Positions 9,400-16,712 of a DNA stretch of 64,000 bases are shown one piece after another. The stretch spans positions 5,578,001 to 5,642,000 of the forward strand of contig NZ_CP090349.1 of NCBI RefSeq assembly GCF_021398735.1. Direction: 5' to 3'. A program made the position numbers and the translations under genes. The first letter of the stretch is position 1; every line of letters starts with the position of its first letter. The notes under the pieces are model-generated. The model saw only the letters and a program-made list of their open reading frames with translations. It did not search any database and was not told the DNA's origin. The stretch is from Methylobacterium oryzae. GTDB taxonomy: Bacteria > Pseudomonadota > Alphaproteobacteria > Rhizobiales > Beijerinckiaceae.

Positions 9400-10290
9400 A
9401 TGAACCCCGCACATCTCGACCTCTTCCGCGCCGTGATGCGCCACGGCGGCATGACGCGGGCCGGCGAGGTCCTGGGCATCGGGCAGCCCCATATCAGCCG
9501 CGCCATCGCGCAGCTGGAGGCGGCCCTCGGCTTCGCGCTGTTCGTGCGCGGGCACGGCAACGCGTTCCCGACCCCGGAGGGCGAGGCCTTCGCCCAGGAG
9601 GTCGCGCAGACCTACGCGGGCCTCGATCACCTGCAGCAGGCCGCGCGCCGGATCCGCGAGCGCGGCACCGGCGGATTGCGCGTCGCCTGCCAGCCCTCCC
9701 TGGCCGCCGGATTGCTGCCGCGCGCCATTCGCCGCCTCGACGCGGAATGCCCGGATCTGCGCATCTCGGTCCACGTCCCCAGCCCAGACACGATCTGGTC
9801 GTGGACCGCCTCGGGCCAGTGTGACCTCGGCCTCGCCCGGCCGCGCTCCGGCCATGCCGGGGTGAGCGCCGAGCCGTTCCTGCGGGTCGCGGCCGTGTGC
9901 GCGCTGCCCCGCGGGCACGCCCTGGTCCGCCGGCGCGTCGTCACGGCGGCGGATCTCGCCGGGGTGCCGCTGATCGCGGCCGGGTCGAGCCCCGTGCAGG
10001 CGGCCACCGAGGCGGCCTTCGCGAGCGCCGGCGCGACGCCGCGCTTCGCCCTGATGGCCGAGTACACGGCGGCCCGCTGCGGCCTCGTCGCCGAGGGACT
10101 CGGCGCCGCCATCGTCGATCCGGTCCCGGCACGGGCGCTCGGCGGGCTGCCCATCGTGCTGCGGCCGTTCCGGCCCGAGATTCCCATCGAGACGCTGCTG
10201 CTCCGGCCGGCGGGCCGGCCACCGGGGCGGCTCGTCGAGCGGCTGATGCTCCATCTGGCGGCGGAGCGGGACGCCCTCGTCGCCGCCTGA
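9400..10290 (+). CDS. LysR-type transcriptional regulator
   Basis: The 296-residue protein has the N-terminal winged helix (LDLFRAVMRHGGMTRAGEVL and GQPHISRAIAQLEAALGF, about 5-40) and a periplasmic-binding-like effector domain. The effector domain resembles the opine/octopine subfamily (LRVACQPSLAAGLLPRAIRR, VAEGLGAAIVDP). A second ATG lies one codon upstream. A TTGACA at 9334-9339 with a weak -10 near 9358-9363 may be its promoter and lies inside the shared region with the YdcZ-like gene. Likely an autoregulated activator of that transporter. The ligand is unknown. Confidence 0.92.
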   Translation: MNPAHLDLFRAVMRHGGMTRAGEVLGIGQPHISRAIAQLEAALGFALFVRGHGNAFPTPEGEAFAQEVAQTYAGLDHLQQAARRIRERGTGGLRVACQPSLAAGLLPRAIRRLDAECPDLRISVHVPSPDTIWSWTASGQCDLGLARPRSGHAGVSAEPFLRVAAVCALPRGHALVRRRVVTAADLAGVPLIAAGSSPVQAATEAAFASAGATPRFALMAEYTAARCGLVAEGLGAAIVDPVPARALGGLPIVLRPFRPEIPIETLLLRPAGRPPGRLVERLMLHLAAERDALVAA

Positions 10291-10304
10291 GCGGCTCAGG
10301 CGGC
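10282..10304. terminator. Perfect palindrome across two convergent stop codons
   Basis: GCCGCCTGAGC at 10282-10292 and GCTCAGGCGGC at 10294-10304 are exact inverted copies around one base. The palindrome covers the stop codons of both the LysR gene and the heme oxygenase gene. It probably works as a shared terminator hairpin. Confidence 0.55.
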
Positions 10305-10889
10305 GGCCGGCAGCTCCGGGACCGGGCAGAGCCACGCGCGCATCGCCGCGAAGGTCGACAAGGCCGCGCCGGTGAGCGCGGCCTCCGCGGCCGGGTCGTC
10401 GCCGAACGCGTCCAGGCGCGTGCGGAAGGCGGCCCACATCGCCCCCGCGGCGGGCCCGTGCGCCCGGTAATAGGCGAGCCCCGCGTCGGAGAAGCCGTGC
10501 AGGCCGGCGATGTGGCGGCCGATCAGCTGCCCGCCGAGGGTCGATCCCTCCAGCACGTAGAGCGCGCCCGTGGCGGCGGCCGGCCCGCGGAGAACCGGAG
10601 CGGCCGGTCTCGGGAGCGCCGCGACCGCGCCGGGCTGAAGGCCGAGATGGACGAGGTCGGCCGCGAGGAGCGCGAGTCGGCGGCGCGGCGCCAGGAACGG
10701 CTCGTCGGCGAGCCCGGACCCGATGGCCGATTCCCAGACCGCGTGGAAGCCGTAGAGGCGTCCCAGCAGCTCCCGGTAGCCGCCGAGCGTCGCCACCCGC
10801 GCCTGCCAGTCGAGGGACGCCTCCAGCGCCCGGTGGGCCGGATCGGTCGCGGCGCGCAGCCGCGCGTGCAGGCCTTCGCGGGATCTCAC
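10296..10889 (-). CDS. Biliverdin-producing heme oxygenase
   Basis: Heme oxygenase opens heme to biliverdin, the chromophore of bacteriophytochromes. The 197-residue protein has the proximal-histidine helix (RAATDPAHRALEASLD, about 10-25) and the distal motif YVLEGSTLGGQLIGRH. Both fit the BphO group. It starts at GTG 10889 in a four-base overlap with the stop of the upstream phytochrome kinase, so the two are translationally coupled and biliverdin is made with its receptor. The frame remains open far upstream, but that part lies inside the kinase gene and is a shadow. Confidence 0.92.
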   Translation of the reverse strand: MRSREGLHARLRAATDPAHRALEASLDWQARVATLGGYRELLGRLYGFHAVWESAIGSGLADEPFLAPRRRLALLAADLVHLGLQPGAVAALPRPAAPVLRGPAAATGALYVLEGSTLGGQLIGRHIAGLHGFSDAGLAYYRAHGPAAGAMWAAFRTRLDAFGDDPAAEAALTGAALSTFAAMRAWLCPVPELPAAA

Positions 10890-13498
10890 GCGGTGATCGT
10901 GAAGCAGGCGCCGGGAGTGTTGGCGACGGTGAGCTTGGCGTTGATCTGGTCGAGCATCGCCCGGATCAGCTTCATGCCCAGGCCGGAGCCCTTGCTCCGC
11001 GCCTTGGCGTCCGCCCAGTCGTCGGGCAGGCCGGCCCCGTCGTCGCAGACGCGCAGCTGGATCTCGCCGGGGCCGGAGGCCGAGACTCTGACCTCGACGC
11101 GGCCGATGCCCGCCGGGTTGGCCGCGTATTTGAAGGCGTTGGTGACGAGTTCCGTGGCGATCAGCGAGAGCGCCACGGCCTTGCGGTAGGGCACCATCAG
11201 TCCGGGCTCCGCCGACAGGTCGACCGCGTGCCCGTCGCCGGCCAGCCCCGCGAGGTCGTTGCACAGGCTCTCGATGGTCTGGCCGAGATCGACCTCGTCG
11301 AACCGATCCGCCTGGTACAGGCTGTCGTGCACCCGCGCGACGCTCATCACCCGCGCGGAGGTGTCGGCGAAGGCCTGCCGGGCCTCGCCGTCGGCGATCT
11401 GGCGCCGCTGCATCTGCAGGAAGGCCGAGACGATCTGCAGGGAGTTCTTGACCCGGTGGTCGATCTCCCGCGTGAGCAGGTCCTTCTGCTCGAGCAGACG
11501 CTCCTTCTCGGCGAGCAGGCCGGTGAGCTCGTCGATCTTGCGCCGCTGGCGCAGCACCACGCCCTCGACCGCCTCGGCCAGGGAGCCAGCCAGTTGGACC
11601 TGCCATTCCGCGAACGGCGCGGCGAAGCCGGTGCGCTCCTCGACCCAGCGCTCGAACGAGCGGCGGGGCAGCACCGCCACGGGACCGCTTCCGGCGAGCA
11701 CGGGCTTGCGCGGGTCGCCGCCCCACGTGACCGTGCTGGGCACCTCGGGCCGGAACCAAACCAGCAAGTTCTCGCGCGAATCGTCCACGAAGGCCGCGAG
11801 CAGGCCGCTGGCGATCTCGCGATGCGGCCCGGCCTCCGGAAAATCGGCGCCGAAGCTGTCGCTGCTGTAGACGACCTCGCCCTCCGGCACGCGCGCCCGC
11901 AGCCAGCTAGCGATCGCCGCCACCATCTCGGCCTGCGGCGTCCGGCCGATCAGCGTGACCCGCTCGCCCGAGACGATGCCGGCGCCGGTGGCGCTGAACA
12001 GGTCGAGCAGCGTCGTCGTCCCGGCCGTCAGGGCGGCCACGAAGTCGTCGGATCGCGTCAGGCCGCGCACGAGGCGCCCCTCGACGTCGAGATGCGCCTG
12101 CCGCTCGGCCCAGAGGCGGCGCGACTCGATCTCCTGCACCCGCATGGCGAAGGCGTCGGTGAGCACCGTGGCGGCCGCGCGCGTCTCCGGCGTGACGTAG
12201 TGCGGGCGGCGGTGGTGGCCGATCATCAGGCCCCACAGCCGCCCCTCGACCATGATCGAGATCGACATGGACCCGTTCACGCCGAGGTTGCGCTGGTACT
12301 CCAAGTGGATCGGCGAGAGCGTGCGGTGCTGGGCGAAGGTCAGGTCGATCGGGCCGTTGCCGGCGCCAGGGGCCGAGACCAGCCCGACCGGGACGCTGTC
12401 ACGGTCGATGACGAAGCGGCTCTTGGCCTTGGTGTAGAGGGCCCGGGCCTGGGCGGGAATGTCGGAGGCGGGGAAACGCAGGCCCAGCAGGCTGCGCGAC
12501 CAGCCCGGCACCTTGTCCTCGGCCACGGCCTCGCCGTTCCAGTCCGGGTCGAAGCGGTAGACCAGCACCGCCTCGAAGCCGGTCAGGGCCCGGATCTCGA
12601 GAGCCGCGATCCGGGCGGCCTCGGCCAGGGTCCCGGCCTCGCGCAGGCGACCGACGGCCAGCTCGGTATCGACCTGACTTGCCGTAGCGAAATCGTCGGC
12701 CGAGTCCGGCTCGAGCTCCATCTCGACGATGACGCGGCCGGCATGGGCGTGGACGACGGCGTGATAGGCGCCGCGATCCGGGAAGGTCAGGGTCCGGCGG
12801 ATGGAGGCGCCGTCCTCGAGGGTCCCGCTCGCGAGCCGCGCGCGGATCGCCGCGACGACCTCCGCCGGCAGCACGTCCGCCAGGGGCCGGCCCGCCAGCG
12901 GCGGCTCGATCGGGTCGATGATCTCGTCGACATTGGCCGAGTAGGCCGCGACCAGGAGGGTTCCGGCATCGGCCGCGAGCATCACGGCGTTGGGCTGGAT
13001 CGAGCCCGGGATGTGGATCGGCTCGCGCTCGCAGAGGCTGGCATCCACCGGCTCGGCGCGCACCCGCCGGCCGATCGCCGCCATCACGGCCTCGCGCGAC
13101 AGGTCGGCGCCGAGGCTCTCGACGGGATCGATGGTCAGCCACGTCACCGGGCGCGTGCCGCCGATCTGGCCGTGACGCATGTGGATCCGGGCCCGGAGCG
13201 GCTGCGGTAGCCGGCCGAAGACGTAGTCGAAGGTCTCGTCCAGGGCGCCGCGGCGCGCGCCCGCCAGGAACCGGCCGCGGAAGCTCGGCACGTTGGTGCC
13301 CGGCATCACGTCGCGGAAATAGTCGCGCCCGAGGACGGCCTCGCGCGACAGCCCGGAGATCGCGCTCGCGCCCTCGCTGAAGGCCACGACGGTGCCGGCC
13401 GCATCGAGCCCGATCACGCCCTGGTCGAGGCGGTCGAGCGCGTCCGGCGCGATGACGTCGAGATCGACGTCCGTATCGGGGGCCTGGCTGGGCGGCAT
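10886..13498 (-). CDS. PYP-like/bacteriophytochrome hybrid sensor histidine kinase
   Basis: This 870-residue sensor starts with a domain resembling photoactive yellow protein (about 20-125; ISGLSREAVLGRDYFRDV, then FDYVFGRLPQPLRARIHM). A full phytochrome core follows: PAS with the biliverdin cysteine Cys156 in SLCEREPIHIPGSIQP, GAF with FPASDIPAQAR (342-352) and SPIHLEYQRNLGV, and PHY with the tongue motif LPRRSFERW (610-618). The transmitter is a HisKA_2/HWE-type kinase with phospho-accepting His681 in EIDHRVKNSLQ, N-box ELVTNAFKYA, and DDGAG and GSGLGMKLI glycine boxes. In the PYP part, alignment by eye puts Gly67 where PYP has its chromophore Cys69, Phe40 for Tyr42, Ala44 for Glu46 and Ser48 for Thr50. 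The p-coumarate pocket is therefore lost. No response regulator is adjacent. The order resembles Rhodospirillum centenum Ppr. Confidence 0.93.
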   Translation of the reverse strand: MPPSQAPDTDVDLDVIAPDALDRLDQGVIGLDAAGTVVAFSEGASAISGLSREAVLGRDYFRDVMPGTNVPSFRGRFLAGARRGALDETFDYVFGRLPQPLRARIHMRHGQIGGTRPVTWLTIDPVESLGADLSREAVMAAIGRRVRAEPVDASLCEREPIHIPGSIQPNAVMLAADAGTLLVAAYSANVDEIIDPIEPPLAGRPLADVLPAEVVAAIRARLASGTLEDGASIRRTLTFPDRGAYHAVVHAHAGRVIVEMELEPDSADDFATASQVDTELAVGRLREAGTLAEAARIAALEIRALTGFEAVLVYRFDPDWNGEAVAEDKVPGWSRSLLGLRFPASDIPAQARALYTKAKSRFVIDRDSVPVGLVSAPGAGNGPIDLTFAQHRTLSPIHLEYQRNLGVNGSMSISIMVEGRLWGLMIGHHRRPHYVTPETRAAATVLTDAFAMRVQEIESRRLWAERQAHLDVEGRLVRGLTRSDDFVAALTAGTTTLLDLFSATGAGIVSGERVTLIGRTPQAEMVAAIASWLRARVPEGEVVYSSDSFGADFPEAGPHREIASGLLAAFVDDSRENLLVWFRPEVPSTVTWGGDPRKPVLAGSGPVAVLPRRSFERWVEERTGFAAPFAEWQVQLAGSLAEAVEGVVLRQRRKIDELTGLLAEKERLLEQKDLLTREIDHRVKNSLQIVSAFLQMQRRQIADGEARQAFADTSARVMSVARVHDSLYQADRFDEVDLGQTIESLCNDLAGLAGDGHAVDLSAEPGLMVPYRKAVALSLIATELVTNAFKYAANPAGIGRVEVRVSASGPGEIQLRVCDDGAGLPDDWADAKARSKGSGLGMKLIRAMLDQINAKLTVANTPGACFTITA

Positions 13499-13582
13499 CA
13501 GGAGCGAAACCGGCTCATTCAGACCGGTATGGCGACCGAAATGGCCGAGCGCAATGCTAGTGATGTCAGCAAGATCAACGCC

Positions 13583-14974
13583 TCAGCTTCTCTGTATGAT
13601 CTTAGACATAATACTGATAAGCCCTTCTTCAACCGTAGGATGGTATACCGGGCGATCATGCACGGCCTGGGCCGTCTGCTTGTCGGCGACGGCGTACGTG
13701 AGCAGGTGCGCGAGGTGTTCCACGGCCGGCCCGAGCATCTCGCCCCCGAGCAGTCGCCCGGTCCGATCGGCCCAGATCCGCATGCCGCCGCGGTTCAGTC
13801 CCTCCACGCGGGCGCGCCCCTGGTCGGAGAAATCCAGGGCGCCGACGATCCGTCGATCGTCCTCCGGGTCGTAGGGTGCGCCGATCACCGCCGCCTGGGG
13901 ATGGGTGAAGACCATCGCGAGGCTCGTCCACGGCTCCGGCGTCGCGACCGGGCGGTCCGCCGCGAGGGCGGCCGCGTTGGCGCCCGCGATCGTGCCCTGG
14001 CGGCTCGCCTCGTGCAGCACCGGTCGCCAGCCGTCGACGTCGCCGGCGATCAGGATCGGTGCCCCGGCGCAGACGAGGCTGCGCCGGTCGAAGTCCGGCA
14101 CGCCCGTCTCGCCGATTCGAAGGCCGGTCGCCTCCAGCCTGAGGGGCTCCAGGTTCGGAGAACGGCCGGTGGCGGCCAGCACCCGCGCCGCCCGCGTGAC
14201 CTGGTCGCGACCGTGGCGGTCGACCCAGCCGAGACGCACGCCGTCGCTGTCCGCAACGGCGTCCCGAACCTCGGCGCCGAGGTGAAGATCCATCTCCGAA
14301 GCGAAGATCGCGGCGGCCTGCCGGGCGAGGTCGGGCTCGGTCAGGCCGGCGACGGTGTCGCCCGCGTCGATGACCGTGACGGCGACGCCGAGCCGGGCCA
14401 TGGCCTGGGCGATCTCGATCCCGACGGCACCGGCCCCGAGAACGGCCAGCGAGGCCGGGAGATCGGGGATCTCGAAGAGCGTGTCGGTGGTGAGGACGTC
14501 CGCGCCGAGGCCCCGCAGGGGCTCCGGGACGATCGGGCTCGAGCCCGTGGCGATGACCGCGGCCCGGAAGCGGATCCGGATCGCGTCGTCGATCAGCAGG
14601 GTGCGGTCGCTCTCGAACCGCGCCGTGCCGCCGAGGCGCTCGTCTTCGGGGAGATCGTCGAGACCTTCGAGGACGCTGCCGACGAACCGGTCGCGCTCTT
14701 CGCGGAGGCGCCGCAGCACGGCGGGCCCGTCCACCGCGACGTCCGGAACCCGGATGCCGAACAGGTCGGCGGTGCGGGCCGCGTGGGCGGCGGTGCCCGC
14801 GGCAATCAGGAGTTTTGAGGGCATGCAGCCGACCCGCGCGCAGGTCGTGCCGCCGGGGCCGCGCTCGATCAGGACCGACCGCGCCCCCGCCGCCGTCGCG
14901 GCGCGATGGGCCGCGATTCCGGCGGTCCCGGCACCGATCACCGCCACGTCGTAGTCGAGTTCACGCATCAGCAT
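13583..14974 (-). CDS. FAD-dependent disulfide reductase, dihydrolipoyl dehydrogenase-like
   Basis: The 463-residue class I pyridine-nucleotide disulfide oxidoreductase has an N-terminal FAD motif (DVAVIGAGTAGIAAHRAA), the redox pair Cys45/Cys50 in GTTCARVGCMPSK, a second dinucleotide motif (LAVLGAGAVGIEIAQAM), and a dimerisation domain ending with the active-site histidine in VYHPTVEEGL. It lacks the heavy-metal domain and C-terminal cysteines of mercuric reductase. It is not beside 2-oxoacid dehydrogenase genes, so its substrate is uncertain. The start could be the second ATG at 14968. The short AT-richer stretch 13560-13640 around its 3' end differs from the surroundings. Confidence 0.88.
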   Translation of the reverse strand: MLMRELDYDVAVIGAGTAGIAAHRAATAAGARSVLIERGPGGTTCARVGCMPSKLLIAAGTAAHAARTADLFGIRVPDVAVDGPAVLRRLREERDRFVGSVLEGLDDLPEDERLGGTARFESDRTLLIDDAIRIRFRAAVIATGSSPIVPEPLRGLGADVLTTDTLFEIPDLPASLAVLGAGAVGIEIAQAMARLGVAVTVIDAGDTVAGLTEPDLARQAAAIFASEMDLHLGAEVRDAVADSDGVRLGWVDRHGRDQVTRAARVLAATGRSPNLEPLRLEATGLRIGETGVPDFDRRSLVCAGAPILIAGDVDGWRPVLHEASRQGTIAGANAAALAADRPVATPEPWTSLAMVFTHPQAAVIGAPYDPEDDRRIVGALDFSDQGRARVEGLNRGGMRIWADRTGRLLGGEMLGPAVEHLAHLLTYAVADKQTAQAVHDRPVYHPTVEEGLISIMSKIIQRS

Positions 14975-15096
14975 TCCGGACCGTCCGCCGGGGCCAAAGC
15001 GTCACGGCCCAGGTTCGTTCCGCCTGCGCGCTCTCGTCTCAGCCCGGCCTGGACCGGCCGGGCCCCCGCGCGCTCCGGCTGCGCGGAGCCGGCGTG

Positions 15097-16125
15097 TCAG
15101 GCGCTGCGGCCAGGGGCCGTGCCGCCGAGATGGAACACCCGGTGCGGGACCAGCTCGCCGCGCTCCACGTCGCCCACGGCGACCAGGATCCCGGCGCAGG
15201 TCGCGAAGGCCTTGCCCTCCACCGGGGCGTCGCGGCCCCGCAGGATGACCGACTGCCCCCGCATCAGGCGCAGGCCCAGATCGCGCGACACCGCGACCTC
15301 CGGGATGGCGTCGAGGGCCGTCTCCACCGGTCGCAGGTAGGCGAGGGCCGCCTCGGGGCTGCCGTCGGTCAGGGCCGAGACCGGGCAGGCCTCGGCTTCC
15401 GAGAACGGTCCGACGCGGGTCCGGCGCAGGGCGGCCACGTGACCGTAGCAGCCGAGCATCCGGCCGAGATCGCGGGCCAGGGCCCGCACGTAGGTGCCCT
15501 TGCCGCACTCGGCCTCGATCACGGTGCGCTCGCCGTCGTGCTCGACGATGGCGAGTCGGTCGATCTGCACCGGCCGGGCGACCAGCTCCACGGTCTCGCC
15601 CTCGCGGGCGAGGTCGTAGGCGCGCTCGCCCTGGATCTTGATGGCCGAGTAGCGCGGCGGCACCTGCTCGATCGCGCCCACGAAGGCCGGCAGCGCCGCC
15701 TCGACCGCCGCCCGGTCCGGGCGGGCGTCGCTCGTCGCGACGGGACGCCCCTCGGCATCGTCGGTGTCGGTCTCGATGCCCCACTGGACGGTGAACCGGT
15801 AGGCCTTGCGGCCGTCCATCACGAACGGGACGGTCTTGGTCGCCTCGCCGAGGGCGATCGGCAGGATGCCGGAGGCCAGCGGGTCGAGGGTGCCGGCGTG
15901 GCCGGCCTTCTTGGCGTTGAAGGCGCGCTTCACCACCGCGACCGCGTGGGTCGAGGTCATGCCGACATGCTTGTCGAGGATCACCCAGCCCGAGACGTCC
16001 CGGCGCTTCGGCCGGTCCGGACGCGGCCCGCGCTGCGGACGGCGCCCCTCCGGCCCGCGGCGCTCAGCGCTCGGCGGGGGAGCCTGGCGCTCGGCTGGCG
16101 GAAAATCTTCCATGGAAACCGTCAT
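15097..16125 (-). CDS. truB: tRNA pseudouridine(55) synthase
   Basis: TruB makes pseudouridine 55 in the T-loop of all tRNAs. The 342-residue protein has a basic N-terminal extension of about 43 residues, then [18 protein letters not shown], and the catalytic aspartate Asp81 in [48 protein letters not shown] and a C-terminal PUA-like region follow. A second ATG at 16113 is an alternative start. It lies 54 bases after rbfA at the end of the translation operon. The rpsO and pnp genes that usually follow truB are not here. Confidence 0.96.
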   Translation of the reverse strand: MTVSMEDFPPAERQAPPPSAERRGPEGRRPQRGPRPDRPKRRDVSGWVILDKHVGMTSTHAVAVVKRAFNAKKAGHAGTLDPLASGILPIALGEATKTVPFVMDGRKAYRFTVQWGIETDTDDAEGRPVATSDARPDRAAVEAALPAFVGAIEQVPPRYSAIKIQGERAYDLAREGETVELVARPVQIDRLAIVEHDGERTVIEAECGKGTYVRALARDLGRMLGCYGHVAALRRTRVGPFSEAEACPVSALTDGSPEAALAYLRPVETALDAIPEVAVSRDLGLRLMRGQSVILRGRDAPVEGKAFATCAGILVAVGDVERGELVPHRVFHLGGTAPGRSA

Positions 16126-16179
16126 GTCCGCGTGTCCCCCGGGGTCGATGCCCCGTCCCTTTCTGCTTGGTATCGGGAC

Positions 16180-16608
16180 TCAATGCCCCGTCCCGGTCTC
16201 CGGTTCGTCGTCCTCGGGCCCGGACTCGAGGTCCCGCTGGACCCGCTCGTCCCGCAGCAGCCGGTCGATGCGCGCGGCCTCGTCGAAGGTCTCGTCCCGC
16301 CGGAACCGCAGTTCCGGCGCGAATTTCAGGTTCACCCGCCGGGCCACCTCCTGGCGCAGCACCTTCCGGTGGCGCTCCAGGGCGGCGATCACCGGCGCCT
16401 CGTCGAGGCCGCCGAGCGGCATCACGTAGGCCGTGGCGAGCTTCAGGTCCGGCGACATCCGCACCTCCGGCACGGTCACGACATGCGTGCCGAGCACCGG
16501 ATCCTGGATATCGCCGCGCTGGAGCACCTCGGCCAGCGCGTGCCGCACGAGTTCGGCCACGCGCTGCTGGCGCTGCGAGGGGCCGGTGGAGGTCGGTTTC
16601 TGGGCCAT
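16180..16608 (-). CDS. rbfA: 30S ribosome-binding factor A
   Basis: RbfA helps mature the 17S rRNA 5' end in late 30S assembly. The 142-residue product has the KH-like fold motifs [39 protein letters not shown] and [18 protein letters not shown], and an acidic tail. The start at 16608 gives the usual length and the family's Ser/Gln-rich opening. It lies between infB and truB as in most proteobacteria, separated from infB by an intrinsic terminator. Confidence 0.97.
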   Translation of the reverse strand: MAQKPTSTGPSQRQQRVAELVRHALAEVLQRGDIQDPVLGTHVVTVPEVRMSPDLKLATAYVMPLGGLDEAPVIAALERHRKVLRQEVARRVNLKFAPELRFRRDETFDEAARIDRLLRDERVQRDLESGPEDDEPETGTGH

Positions 16609-16651
16609 TCTGTCTCGGGCCGGCCCGCCGGAGCGGACGGCGCACGTCCTG

Positions 16652-16687
16652 AAAAAAGAAAAGACGGCCGCGGCAGGTGCCGCGGCC
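16652..16687 (-). terminator. Intrinsic terminator between infB and rbfA
   Basis: On the minus strand a perfect 10-bp stem (GGCCGCGGCA/TGCCGCGGCC, 16666-16675 with 16678-16687) is followed by a T-rich tract read from 16664 to 16652. It starts about 25 bases after the infB stop. Full termination would cut rbfA and truB off from the operon promoter, so it probably attenuates, or rbfA has its own promoter. Confidence 0.82.
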
Positions 16688-16712
16688 GCCCTGTCCGGAT
16701 GAGTCCGGAGCG

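Noticed and set aside
10890..11759. N-terminal extension of the heme oxygenase frame into the phytochrome gene
   Set aside because: The added part is Arg/Ala/Pro-rich and overlaps the kinase domain in another frame. GTG 10889 gives the normal heme oxygenase length.
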